DNA of 64,000 nucleotides from Argopecten irradians. Its lineage: Eukaryota > Mollusca > Bivalvia > Pectinida > Pectinidae. Numbering within the stretch: position 1 is the stretch's first letter; every line of letters starts with the position of its first letter. A model generated the notes under the pieces. The model ran no database searches. It saw nothing but the letters and a program-made list of their open reading frames with translations, and was not told where the DNA came from. Position numbers and translations under genes: made by a program. The DNA is taken from NCBI RefSeq assembly GCF_041381155.1, contig NC_091142.1:36567604-36631603 (forward strand), given 5' to 3'. Of this stretch, positions 24,501 to 35,717 are shown piece after piece.

Positions 24501-27500
24501 AAAAAAAAAAAGGTTAGCGATACAGGCCATCTTGGCCTCTTGTTTATCTGCTTAGCAGAAAGAGTCCTTGTGAACAGTCAAGAGATCTGCTTGTTAACAT
24601 TTTATTAAAACTGCTACTAAAGTCTTATAGCACAGAATGAATTATGACCAAATTTTAGCAGTTTTGGAGACAGGATTTTTTTTTTTTTTTTTTTTTTTCG
24701 TATATGGTGATTCTTTGCAATTGGGTGTCAAAAGGATCAGGGACATATTGCTATAAGAGAAACGATGATAAATCATCCAAACTGTTCCCATTCGGAAAGT
24801 CGCATTTTTAGAAATACTAAAAAAGTAAGGGTTTTTTTTATGAAAAAAGTTGCAGAAATATCCTGGTGGGCAATAAAGCCCCATGGACCCTGTGTTGACC
24901 TTTGATACCCAATACATGTACATGGAGTAGAAGGTGAAGGAGGGGTGTTTATGCTAGGATATGGATTGATATGAGTTTTAAACTTGTTTCAAAATCCTAT
25001 TTATTTTTTGTTTATACTTGACGCTACTTTTGTAGATTGCTAAATTATTGCAAGGAAAAAGAAACAATACTAAATTGCTGTTAATAAACAAAAAAATTGG
25101 TATTGACAGCTATGAAGATTTGTTTGCTTATTTTCACTTTATTCAGATGCCAACTAGTAGACAAAGTTGTATGAAGTGAAAACTCAGTGTCGGTATCTTT
25201 GTAGGTGTGGCTCTGGCCTAAGTGGAGAGACTCTGACTGAACAGGGACATTTCTGGGTAGGAGTGGATATCAGCTCTCATATGTTAGGTAAGCAACATAG
25301 CATGAACATTGGTGTTTTTAACATTATCCACTAACAAACACCAGTCTGTTCACAATCTTTCCCCTTTCAACATTGCAAATGAAAAAAAAATAAAAACTTG
25401 AAATTACATAGTTTGCAAATCAAGTTATTGAATTTATACATATCACTTTTATGGCTCCAATACAAGCATGCTCGTGGTCTTAGATGACAGGAGTGTCTGA
25501 AGAAAACCATCAGGAAGGTGGCCTCTGTCTGTGCCAGGGATTGAACCCAGGTTAACTAGGTGAAAAGCAAATAATTTAAACACTACACCAGCTGATCACC
25601 TAGTCGTATCAGCTGTTATTTGAATGTCATAATTGATTTCAGATGTAGCTGTAGAGAGAGAGACAGAAGGAGATCTAGTTTTGGGTGATATGGGTTATGG
25701 GATGCCGTTCAAACCAGGAACATTTGATGGTGTTATAAGGTACGAAACTTTGAATGAGGTTCACACCGATCTTAAAAAGTGCATGAAATAAGTGTTGAGC
25801 TAATAAGAAACCCAACATGATGAAAAGGCTCTAAAAATTTTTTATTTTTTTTACAAAAAGTGTTATAAATATCTTAAAAAGCTTTGAATATGACTTACAT
25901 AATGGACTTTAATAGTGTCTGCAATTATCATTATAAGTATCAGTGTGAAAGAGTAGTCACTTACAATAGGAATATGTGTTTTCATTAAAATTGAAAATAA
26001 AAAATGTAATGTAATGATAAAACGATAGTGAGAATATATACAAAGCAAAAATATGTTTTCCTATTCAGCAAACACACTCTTCATTTACCCAGATAGAAAA
26101 GAACAAGGCCTTGTGAAATAAGGATATGTATGAGTATGTATTTACTATTCCAGTATATCTGCCCTACAGTGGCTGTGTAATGCTGATAAATCTTTTCACC
26201 ATCCGCCAAAGCGACTTCTCAAGTTCTTCAGTTCATTATACGCCTGTCTGGTAAGTCAACATCCTCGATATTCCAGGGGTTACTATTACTGTCGTAATAT
26301 CCATTCCTGGAATGTGTCATAATAAAACTGAAGGCTGTTCAGTTCTTTTGAAGATTACACAGAGTGATGCACATATTCAAAGCTACACAGTCAACTATGC
26401 ACAGTGTAGGCCTACCACTATTTGTTTCTTTTATTGTACATCGAAGGACCAAACAACCTGCTCATCTGTTGTTTCACACAGAACCATCAGTTTACTATGA
26501 CAATGTCCAGTGTTGTGTGGAAAGGCAATTAATATCATCCTTGAAAACATGACCTCTAGTTAGATTTAGGGAATGGCAAATCAAAAGTTATTGAGTTAGC
26601 TTATGTAAGGCAGCAGGGAAAATTGAAAGTTTGACTTTTCAAATTACAAGATTTTGGGATCTGACAAAACAATTTATGTTCCCAAAGCTTCAACAGTGGA
26701 AGTGTGATTCAGTTGATACAAGTTATTAAAAAATATTTGTCTTTGAGACATAAAGTCCTATAAATACACATTCTATATTTCCAGAGTAGAGGAAGCCGTG
26801 CTGTATTCCAGCTGTACCCTGAAAACAGTTCACAGGTTTGTTTTACTAAATCTGATTCATTTCTGTATGACTAAGTGATCTATTCACGTTTGAATAGACA
26901 GGCAGCGGTAGCCTAGTGGTTAAGATGTCCTGAGTCGTGAGTTTGAATCCCATGTGGGGCAGTTGCCAGGTACTAACCGCTGGTCAGTAGTTTTTCTCCA
27001 CATACTCAGGTTTTCCTCTACAATCAAACCTGGCATGTCCTTACATGGCCATGGCTGTCCATATGACATATATCAATCAAACCATATTGATGTAGGACAT
27101 ATAATTTAATGGACCAGCATTTATGTATCACTTGAAGTAAAAAAATCTATCGAAAAGATTAAAAATTCAAGATAAGATGCCTACACCATTAAAAAAATAA
27201 ATTTACCTGTGTTCTAGAAGACAATTTACATAATGACTAACCAGTAAGATCTCTATGCATTTTCTTAATAGTTTTACTAGGCGCTATTCATTATTTCATG
27301 CTTTTAATACATTATATTTGTATTCATCTAAAATGTAATTGTGATTTATTTACTTGTTATTTATACCAGGTTTAATGAATATAACAGATGTTGTTAACAT
27401 ATTACACAGACAATATCTATATTAGTTGTTAACATATTACACAGACAATATCTGTATTAGTTGTTAACATATTACACAGACAATATCTGTATTAGTTGTT

Positions 27501-30500
27501 AACATATTACACAGACAATATCTGTATTAGTTGTAATAGTGTTTGATATTTGTTAGAGACAATATCTGTATTAGTTGTAACAGTGTTTGATATTTGTTGT
27601 TACAGTTAGAGACAATATCTGTATTAGTTGTAACAGTGTTTGATATTTGTTGTTACAGTTAGAGACAATATCTGTATTAGTTGTAACTATGTTTGATATT
27701 TGTTAGAGACAATATCTGTATTAGTTGTAACGGTGTTTGATATTTGTTGTTACAGTTACAGACAATATCTGTATTAGTTGTAACAGTGTTTGATATTTGT
27801 TGTTACAGTTAGAGACAATATCTGTATTAGTTGTAACAGTGTTTGATATTTGTTAGAGACAATATCTGTATTAGTTGTAGCAGTGTTTGATATTTGTTAG
27901 AGACAATATCTGTATTAGTTGTAACAGTGTTGGATATTTGTTGTTACAGTTAGAGACAGTATCTGTATTAGTTGTAACAGTGTTTGATATTTGTTGTTAC
28001 AGTTACAGACAATATCGGTATTAGTTGTAGCTGTGTTTGATATTTGTTAGAGACAATATCTGTATTAGTTGTAACGGTGTTTGATATTTGTTGTTACAGT
28101 TAGAGACAATATCTGTATTAGTTGTAACAGTGTTTGATATTTGTTAGAGACAATATCTGTATTAGTTGTAACTATGTTTGATATTTGTTGTTACAGAGAC
28201 AATATCTGTATTAGTTGTAACAGTGTTTGATATTTGTTAGAGACAATATCTGTATTAGTTGTAGCAGTGTTTGATATTTGTTAGAGACAATATCTGTATT
28301 AGTTGTAGCAGTGTTTGATATTTGTTAGAGACAATATCTGTATTAGTTGTAACAGTGTTTGATATTTGTTAGAGACAATATCTGTATTAGTTGTAGCAGT
28401 GTTTGATATTTGTTGTTACAGTTAGAGACAATATCTGTATTAGTTGTAACTATGTTTGATATTTGTTGTTACAGAGACAATATCTGTATTAGTTGTAACA
28501 GTGTTTGATATTTGTTGTTACAGTTAGAGACAATATCTGTATTAGTTGTAACAGTGTTTGATATTTGTTAGAGACAATATCTGTATTAGTTGTAACAGTG
28601 TTTGATATTTGTTAGAGACAATATCTGTATTAGTTGTAACAGTGTTTGATATTTGTTGTTACAGTTAGAGACAATATCTGTATTAGTTGTAACAGTGTTT
28701 GATATTTGTTAGAGACAATATCTGTATTAGTTGTAACGGTGTTTGATATTTGTTGTTACAGAGACAATATCTGTATTAGTTGTAACAGTGTTTGATATTT
28801 GTTGTTACAGTTACAGACAATATCTGTATTAGTTGTAACAGTGTTTGATATTTGTTGTTACAGTTAGAGACAATATCTGTATTAGTTGTAACAGTGTTTG
28901 ATATTTGTTGTTACAGTTAGAGACAATATCTGTATTAGTTGTAACAGTGTTTGATGTTTGTTAGAGACAATATCTGTATTAGTTGTAACAGTGTTTGATA
29001 TTTGTTGTTACAGTTAGAGACAATATCGGTATTAGTTGTAACAGTGTTTGATGTTTGTTAGAGACAATATTTGTATTAGTTGTAACAGTGTTTGATATTT
29101 GTTGTTACAGTTAGAGACAATATCTGTATTAGTTGTAACTGTGTTTGATGTTTGTTAGAGACAATATTTGTATTAGTTGTAACAGTGTTTGATATTTGTT
29201 GTTACAGTTAGAGACAATATCTGTATTAGTTGTAACTGTGTTTGATATTTGTTGTTACAGTTAGAGACAATATCTGTATTAGTTGTGACAGTGTTTGACA
29301 TTTTTAGAGACAATATCAGTATTAGTTGTAACAGTGTTGGATATTTGTTGTTACAGTTAGAGACAATATCTGTATTAGTTGTAACAGTGTTTGATATTTG
29401 TTGTTACAGTTAGAGACAATATCTGTATTAGTTGTAACAGTGTTTGATATTTGTTGTTACAGTTACAGACAATTTCGGTATTAGTTGTGACAGTGTTTGA
29501 TATTTGTTGTTACAGTTAGAGACAATATCTGTATTAGTTGTAACAGTGTTTGATATTTGTTAGAGACAATATCTGTATTAGTTGTAACAGTGTTTGATAT
29601 TTTTAGAGACAATATCTGTATTAGTTGTAACAGTGTTTGATATTTGTTGTTACAGTTAGAGACAATATCTGTATTAGTTGTAACAGTGTTTGATGTTTGT
29701 TAGAGACAATATCTGTATTAGTTGTAACAGTGTTTGATATTTTTAGAGACAATATCTGTATTAGTTGTAACAGTGTTTGATATTTGTTAGAGACAATATC
29801 TGTATTAGTTGTAGCAGTGATTGATATTTGTTGTTACAGTTAGAGACAATATCTGTATTAGTTGTAACAGTGTTTGATATTTGTTAGAGACAATATCTGT
29901 ATTAGTTGTAGCAGTGATTGATATTTGTTGTTACAGTTAGAGACAATATCTGTATTAGTTGTAACAGTGTTTGATATTTGTTAGAGACAATATCTGTATT
30001 AGTTGTAGCAGTGATTGATATTTGTTGTTACAGTTAGAAACAATATCTGTATTAGTTGTAACAGTGTTTGATGTTTGTTAGAGACAATATCTGTATTAGT
30101 TGTAATGGTGTTTGATATTTGTTAGAGACAATATCTGTATTAGTTGTAACAGTGTTTGATATTTGTTGTTACAGTTACAGACAATATCTGTATTAGTTGT
30201 AACAGTGTTTGATATTTGTTAGAGACAATATCTGTATTAGTTGTAACAGTGTTGGATATTTGTTGTTACAGTTAGAGACAATATCTGTATTAGTTGTAAC
30301 AGTGTTTGATATTTGTTGTTACAGTTAGAGACAATATTTGTATTAGTTGTAACAGTGTTTGACATTTTTAGAGACAATATCTGTATTAGTTGTAACAGTG
30401 TTGGATATTTGTTGTTACAGTTACAGACAATTTCGGTATTAGTTGTGACAGTGTTTGATATTTGTTGTTTCAGTTAGAGCTAATCACACAACAATCCATG

Positions 30501-33500
30501 AAGGCGGGATTTACTGGTGGTTTGGTGGTCGACTATCCCAACAGTACCAAGGCCAAAAAGTGAGTTATTGTAATTAAAGATGATCCACCGCTGACAAATG
30601 GTATTTTTTCACCATCAAAAACAGGAGCAGACGATTTAGTTTTTTTCTTCAGTTACAAAAGTTACTTACTTTACACCATTACCACCATTGAAAAGTTTGA
30701 GCTTCTAATTTTACTTCAAACTAAAAAGGGGGCCGCTGTGGCCGAGTGGTTAAGATGTCCCGACATATTACCACAAGCCCTCCACCTCTGGGATGCGGGT
30801 TCGAATCCCATGTGGGGCAGTTGCCAGGTACTGACCGCTGGCCGGTGGTTTTTCTCCGGGTACTCCGGCTTTCCTCCACCAACAAACCTGGCACGTCCTT
30901 ACATGACCCTGGCTGTTAATAGGACGTAAAACTAAACAAACCAAACCAATCAAACTAAAAATATGAAAAATAATTAATTGCATCCCGAAAAAATTCCTTT
31001 GCACTATATCCTAAATGGAATGAAGTAATGATTGCGCATGCACCAAAGGTGTAATAAATTATGTTATTTTTGTGTTAATTAGGCATAGATATACACTATT
31101 AAATACCAATTAAAGTTCAAATGATGAATATGATTGATGCTCTGTCGGCGGTGGAGCATCTTTAATCTTTGATATTCCAATAACATTAAGACCAAAGAAA
31201 TATCACTCATGTGAACACATTGTCTATTCCTAGAATGTTTGGTGAAATTATTGTTAAAAAATGTATCTAGAGATAAAATGATATATTTTGACATGGGGAA
31301 GATTATTTTTCCACATATACATATCATTAACCTTATGTTTGGTATTGCTAACCCACCTACATCAAATTGAAAACAAATATTTTATTGATTGAAGGATAAA
31401 AATTGTAGAATTCATTGTTGATCTGTTTTATTTAGGATATTTTTGTGTCTGTTCGCTGGTGGACAGCCACAACAGCTACCCAAAGGACTGGGTACAGAGG
31501 TCGGAAGTAGTCAGGGACATCAGATCGACTTCAACACAAAAAGGTAAAGAAAAATACTTAATTGCATGTGAAAAAGTAGATATCAGGTTGAGCTTCTGGT
31601 AATGAAAAAGAAATATGCTGGTTGGGAGGAAGGACTAGTGGTCACAACACAATATAGTGTCCCTCTATCTCCCACCCCCAACACCTGAAGATCAGGTGAT
31701 TTCATATTAAAAATATGGGAGTTCTCTCCTATTGCCTACCACAGTTAAATATAAAGTAAGTGTCTCATTCCTAATTGATGTACATTGTATCTGGTCAATT
31801 CATAACAAACCTTTACATGATGACACACCGTATTCGACCCAATATGTGCCCCATCCCTATTAGCCCCTCCCCCTTTTTAGGCTTCAATTTGCAAAGATGG
31901 TATATACCCGTACTGCAAGACAAAGATTAAGTGCACCACCCATAGACCTCATCTAACACCTCATAGAAAAATGGAAGAAAATCCACCCTGTGTAGAGGTG
32001 TCCTATGATTTAGTAGATATGCGTTGTAACAGACCTTCCGTATAATCAGTGCAATACAAGGTTTACGTTTACGCCGTCCCAATATCCTTTTAAAGTGTAG
32101 AAACTGAAAGGGGCTGCATATTTTTTTCTGAAAGTTGGTAATTATATGAGGGGACCGTATTTTTGTGCCGCCTGCAACGCAAGGGTGACACTTGGGTATC
32201 ACTATGTCGGCGGCGTTGGCGTCTGTGTCGTCGGCGTCCAGGAAATGGTTTCCGTGCGATTATTGTCCGATTTCGACCATATTTGGTATATTGCTTTATA
32301 TCAATTAGATCTCGAATGAGTTAGATAATGATTAAAATCTGTCAATATTTGCAAGAGTAACGGGACTTTTAAATCATCAAAACAGATAAATTGATGGTTT
32401 CCGCTCAATAACTTAAATATTTTACCGTCCAATTTCAACCAAATTTCATCTGTTCTTTTATATCAATGAGATCTCAGATGACTTCAATAACGGCCAAAAT
32501 CCATCAATATTTGCAAGAGTTATGAGACTTTAAAATCATCAAAACAGATAAATCCATGGTTTCCACTCGATAACTTTAGTATTTATTGTCCAATTTCAAC
32601 CAAATTTGGTTCATTGTTTTATATCAATGAGATCTTAGATGGTTTTGATACTGGCCGAAATATGTCAATATTTGCAAGAGTTACGGGAATATGAATTTAT
32701 CAAAACATTGTCTCCGCTAGATAACTTAAGTACTTATTGTCAAATTTCAACCAAATTTGGTATATTGCTTTATATCAATGAATTCTTAGATGGGTTCGAT
32801 ACTGGTCAAAATCCATCAGTATTTGCATAAGTTACGGAACTTGATAACCTCACCTCATTATTAACAACATATTTTCAACTGTAATAACTATTTTTTGTGG
32901 TGCTGTGCAGGTGACACATCCACTTCTGTGAAATTCTTGTATCTGAGAAAGACCCCTTTTATGGAACACTAAGCGCAAACCCTGCAATACAGTAAAAAAC
33001 TTAACCTTATAATCCCAGAACGCTACCGCCCACATGAGACTGTGTTTGTGTCGGCCGCCATGACACGTCAGGTGGTAATCATTATCGGTGCATTCACTTC
33101 GGTTCCGGAGTTTGTTTAATCTCAAGTCTCAGAATTTTGAGTTATTGTATTCTTTTTAGCTACATATAGTAGATTTTGTTTTGTTTTAACTACACAAATA
33201 CCGACATGTTTTCCCATAGACAACTCAAGGCATACTGATCGTCGCCAATACTGGCAGATTCCATTGTTTATTTTTGTGTGATCGTGAGTTCTATTCTGTC
33301 ATACTGTACGTGTTGGTATAAGGATTATCACTTACAAATGAGATACCTTCTAATTACAAACGCAGATAAATGGCTATAATCTGTTTCACAAAAACAGATC
33401 TGTAATACCTTGTGAATACTTGTCAGGAAAAGTAATGAAAGTAGAACGATTGTCTGATTCGCAAAAGTAAATCTCTGCGAACTTGTTTTAAAACGGAATT

Positions 33501-34202
33501 CGGAAAATTAAGTAGCCGCGAATAAAAGTTGGTTTACAGTATATAAAATGATCCTCGGCTTTACAAGATATTATAATGTTGCAGTCAGTCAACTCCCCAT
33601 GCAAATAAAAATTATTTGTTTGTTCAACATTGTACTGTACTCAGACATTTTGTAATTTCAGAGAGAGAATGAAAAAACTACGAGGTGCCAAATCTGCCAA
33701 AGGAAGTCGCGATTGGATCTTAGAAAAAAAAGAACGTCGTCGAAGACAGGGCAGGTAAGTCATGGCAATACTACAGCATCATCAATATCCGATCAGTGTC
33801 AACTTCTATCTGTCTCCATAAAAACTAAAATATCATCATACTTTTTACTTACATAATATATTCAATTGACAGGAGGTATCCTGATAAGACAAGGGCTGAC
33901 TTTGACAGATCATTATTGTACCTGCTATTATGGGGTACATATAATTATATCTTAATTTATTAATACAAGGAGATACACCAAGAATATACTGCAGCCTCCT
34001 AAAACATACTGACATCCACACATTGCAACACATTACACACATTGTAGACCATCCTTAAACGGCCGCTGTTAATAGGACGTTGATCTAAAGAATGAAATAT
34101 CAGTGATTTTATTTCAAGATCAGCTTGTTTTTGTTTGTATCTTACAGGGAAGTACGGCCCGACACAAAGTACACCGCGAGGAAGAGGAAAGTCAAGTTTT
34201 AG
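18588..34202 (+). CDS. BUD23: BUD23, 18S rRNA (guanine-N7) methyltransferase
   Basis: Eleven exons: 18588-18638, 22947-22984, 23092-23187, 25205-25287, 25643-25739, 26154-26250, 26785-26835, 30474-30559, 31436-31543, 33662-33754, 34148-34202. All junctions are GT/AG with compatible phases; total 855 bp, 284 aa (human 281). The enzyme, with TRMT112, methylates a guanine of 18S rRNA and is needed for 40S maturation in the nucleus. The SAM motif DVGCGSGLSG starts at residue 60. Further family matches are [46 protein letters not shown] and the basic C-terminus [17 protein letters not shown]...RKRKVKF. The start is chosen because [24 protein letters not shown] aligns from the first residue with the family (written here in two overlapping parts: [24 protein letters not shown]). 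Introns 1 and 7 are swollen by repeats. A poly(A) signal variant ATTAAA lies at 34247. Confidence 0.95.
18723..18837. mobile_element. 115-bp near-perfect hairpin MITE
   Basis: Two arms of about 50 bp pair almost completely (CACAGGGCCTCGTTAC... against ...GTAACGATGCCCTGTG; inner arms GATATATATAAGATAGGTCA and complement). It is flanked by the direct repeat CTTGTAT (18716-18722 and 18838-18844). Ends with CAGGG and a 7-8-bp duplication suggest a hAT-type deletion derivative. It lies in BUD23 intron 1. Confidence 0.8.
20699..22581 (+). mobile_element. Non-autonomous element with internal 146-bp array, inserted in the LINE tail
   Basis: It starts GGTCATCTGACCCGAAGGGT and a GTCCGCCGTCCGCCGTGCG block, and ends in GGCCCTTTGGGCCTCTTGTT. 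Both ends are familiar from bivalve dispersed elements, and a sister end CAGGCCATCTTGGCCTCTTG is at about 24522-24541. A partial second tail (GGCCCTTGGGCCTCTTGTT) lies at about 22432. LINE 3'-UTR sequence (ATATAT-rich) occurs on both sides, showing insertion into it. Confidence 0.65.
20800..22350 (+). repeat. 146-bp tandem repeat, 11 copies
   Basis: The landmark CTTCTTCTCAAGTTCTACC recurs at about 146-bp intervals from 20811 to 22282. Each unit carries an imperfect hairpin, AAGATGGCCGCC...GCCGCCATCTT, with a short loop. One unit near 21895 has a small internal duplication of CCCGACAAAGT. Repeated 63-codon open frames on the minus strand come from the 146-bp period and are not genes. Confidence 0.95.
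23440..24543 (+). mobile_element. Non-autonomous dispersed element in BUD23 intron 3
   Basis: It begins near CAAGGTGAGCTTAAGCCATA and the GTCCGGGGTCCGTCCGTC block and ends GTTAGCGATACAGGCC...TTGGCCTCTTGTT after an A-run. The ends resemble the element at 20699-22581. No coding capacity. Boundaries approximate. Confidence 0.5.
25478..25605 (-). mobile_element. tRNA-derived SINE of a second family
   Basis: The reverse complement reads GCTGGTGTAGTGTTTAAA (box A-like) and GGGTTCAATCCCTGGCACAG (box B), followed by a TTTTCTTCAGACACTCC body. The spacing of A and B boxes fits a tRNA head. In BUD23 intron 4. Confidence 0.6.
26259..26500 (+). mobile_element. CCTCGATA TIR element, copy 2 (partial)
   Basis: CATCCTCGATATTCCAGGGG and the following AATAAAACTGAAGGCTGTTC and CAAAGCTACACAGTCAAC match the copy at 9696-9996. 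It begins only 8 bp after the last base of BUD23 exon 6. The right end is unclear. Confidence 0.6.
26899..27095 (+). mobile_element. tRNA-derived SINE, degraded copy in BUD23 intron 7
   Basis: Box A GCGGTAGCCTAGTGGTTAAG and box B GAGTTTGAATCCCATGTGG, then the body GGCAGTTGCCAGGTACTAAC...GTTTTTCTCC...CCTGGCATGTCCTTACATG shared with 30728-30949. The tRNA-like region between the boxes is shortened. Confidence 0.75.
27385..30473 (+). repeat. 3-kb minisatellite ending exactly at BUD23 exon 8
   Basis: Roughly 60 units of two main lengths, about 44 bp and 53 bp. The long type differs by an extra TTGTTACAG before TTAGAGACAATATCTGTATT. The first part (27385-27530) uses an older 35-bp form, TTGTTAACATATTACACAGA.... 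The last unit reads ...GATATTTGTTGTTTCAG and then the genuine exon 8, which starts TTAGAG. The array therefore contains the intron's own acceptor and the first six exon bases. Confidence 0.95.
30578..31161 (+). mobile_element. TTAA-target MITE, copy B, split by a SINE
   Basis: Flanked by TTAA (30574-30577, 31162-31165). Termini AGATGATCCACCGC and GCGGTGGAGCATCT are inverted repeats. Removing the SINE at 30728-30949 and one 12-bp duplication leaves about 350 bp, the size of copies A and C. In BUD23 intron 8. Confidence 0.9.
30728..30949 (+). mobile_element. tRNA-Leu-like SINE, nearly full-length, nested in a MITE
   Basis: Head GTGGCCGAGTGGTTAAGATG (box A) and GCGGGTTCGAATCCCATGTG (box B), then GCAGTTGCCAGGTACTGACC, TTTTTCTCCGGGTACTCCGG and the tail GGCTGTTAATAGGACGTAAA plus an A/C-rich end. 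It is flanked by the 12-bp duplication TCAAACTAAAAA at 30716-30727 and 30950-30961, as expected of LINE-driven insertion. The open frames over it are meaningless. Confidence 0.9.
31828..31905 (-). mobile_element. Fragment of the CCGTATTCGACCC MITE
   Basis: CCGTATTCGACCCAATATGT followed by CCCTATTAGCCCCTCCCCCT matches one end of the 197-bp element at 56582-56778. The other end is missing. Confidence 0.6.
32150..32845 (+). repeat. Dispersed repeat with ~160-bp internal tandem units
   Basis: After a GTCGGCGGCGTTGGCGTCTG head, the segment TATTTGCAAGAGT recurs near 32346, 32508, 32669 and (weaker) 32820. Between them, CCAATTTCAACCAAATTTGG-like and TTTATATCAATGAGATCT-like blocks also recur. Non-coding. 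In BUD23 intron 9. Confidence 0.7.
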
Positions 34203-34359
34203 GATTATTGAACTCTTTGTGTATATAGTATGCATGTTTTATTGTTATTAAACTATAATATGTTTAATTGATTTGTTTTCATTTATTAACATGAAATTCA
34301 TTTGGCTAAATCTGGATATATATGACATAATACATGTAGTTGTAAGAAGGTGATTCAGT

Positions 34360-34897
34360 TTTTGACTCGCCTGCCGAAAAGTTAGATTATGCTGTGGCAC
34401 ATGTCATCGTCCAGCCCACAGTTCAGCGTCAACTTTTTCCTTTAAACAATTTCTTCTCCAAAATGCCTGATATGTGGCCTATGGCATTCTAGGACATAGA
34501 GCTACCAAGTTTGTTGAAATGAATTACTTCAACCTATTTAAAGTAACAGGAGTCAAATGTCCTAAAAAAAATTAAATTACTTCTTTTCGATTCCTTGTAA
34601 CAAAGAGGTCTTGAAACATGATATTGGGTCTTCTAGCTGGGATGAAACGTTACAAGGTTTGTTCAAATGAATGAGATTGACCTTCATTCAATATCATAGG
34701 TCATATAGGTTAAAATGGTTAAATGACCTCTTGTCAATAATGACGGGGCTTCTTGTCATTAACTAAGGCCTAGAGACCTGATGCTGGATCTGTAATAAGT
34801 CGCAATGAGTAGAACTTAAGTTTATTGAAATTTACCTGGGTCATACAAAGAAAATCTTACTAATTCTCTTATGTCTTCGAGACCAATGGACCCTTGT
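34360..34897 (+). repeat. Dispersed repeat downstream of BUD23
   Basis: Contains TTCTTCTCCAAAATGCCTGA, GTTTGTTCAAATGAATGA and GACCTTCATTCAATATCATAGG blocks like those at 11870-12420, and ends GACCAATGGACCCTTGTTTA. Non-coding. Confidence 0.45.
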
Positions 34898-34899
34898 TT

Positions 34900-35717
34900 A
34901 TATTAGATATATTTTCTCAAAAACCTTTTACCATTTACTGCAGTGATGAAATGACACCACATCAACATGCCAATTCTATTTTGTTGATTCTGGGATAAAA
35001 TCTGTATGCTATTGAAATATTTACTGCAGGGCACTAAAGTAAATAAATAATTTCTGTCAATGTTTAGATGTCCTGCCCCATTTCTTCTTTTACATTGTAC
35101 ACTGTACAGTGTTTATCATTATAGAGAAATAATACGGGTTGCACTTATAAACCAAACCTGAAGATCTATAACGGGAACACTGCCATTATGAAAACGTAAG
35201 AATAATGAGTTAATGTGCAATTAACAGGCAAGTAAATTGTATATGTATTTAATTCATAATCTCCAAACACCACAGTTTCCTATGATACAGGGGATTTTTC
35301 TTTTAACATGCAGTGTCTCAAACTGAGAGTAAAAAATAAAAATGTTTATAATAAATATTCATTTATTTGACACAAGTTACAAAACTTTCACCTTTTAAAT
35401 GATTTTAGTGAATTTACAATTCAAAATTACTCCATGAACAAAACAATTGCATATGGGGTTTTTTCATAACACTGTTGTAGTTTCTGAAGAATTTGGCTTC
35501 TCTTTATTGATCTGAGAAACAAACACATAGATATGACTCGAGTCTTCTTTCCTAGTTCTCTCTGGGTGGGTTTTCTTTTTTGCTACACAAAGTGACTAAC
35601 AGCAACAGTGAAGTCATCATGACCTTGCTAGATTTGTAGTTTGTCAGAGTTGAGGCCAAGGGGAGCCCAATCAGAAGTTGATGTTCAATAATACAGCTCA
35701 GCTCATACATTCAACAT
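34900..35717 (-). other. Convergent 3' ends of BUD23 and Ran-A
   Basis: 3' flanks and UTR. For Ran-A an AATAAA lies at 35503-35508 on the minus strand, about 210 bp past the stop. No further gene seen. Confidence 0.5.

Noticed and set aside
24673-24700. Poly(T) run as a retrogene tail
   Set aside because: No gene-like sequence adjoins it on the minus strand and no target duplication was found; simple homopolymer.
30728-30810. tRNA-Leu gene
   Set aside because: The tRNA-like head continues into a SINE body and tail and has a 12-bp target duplication.
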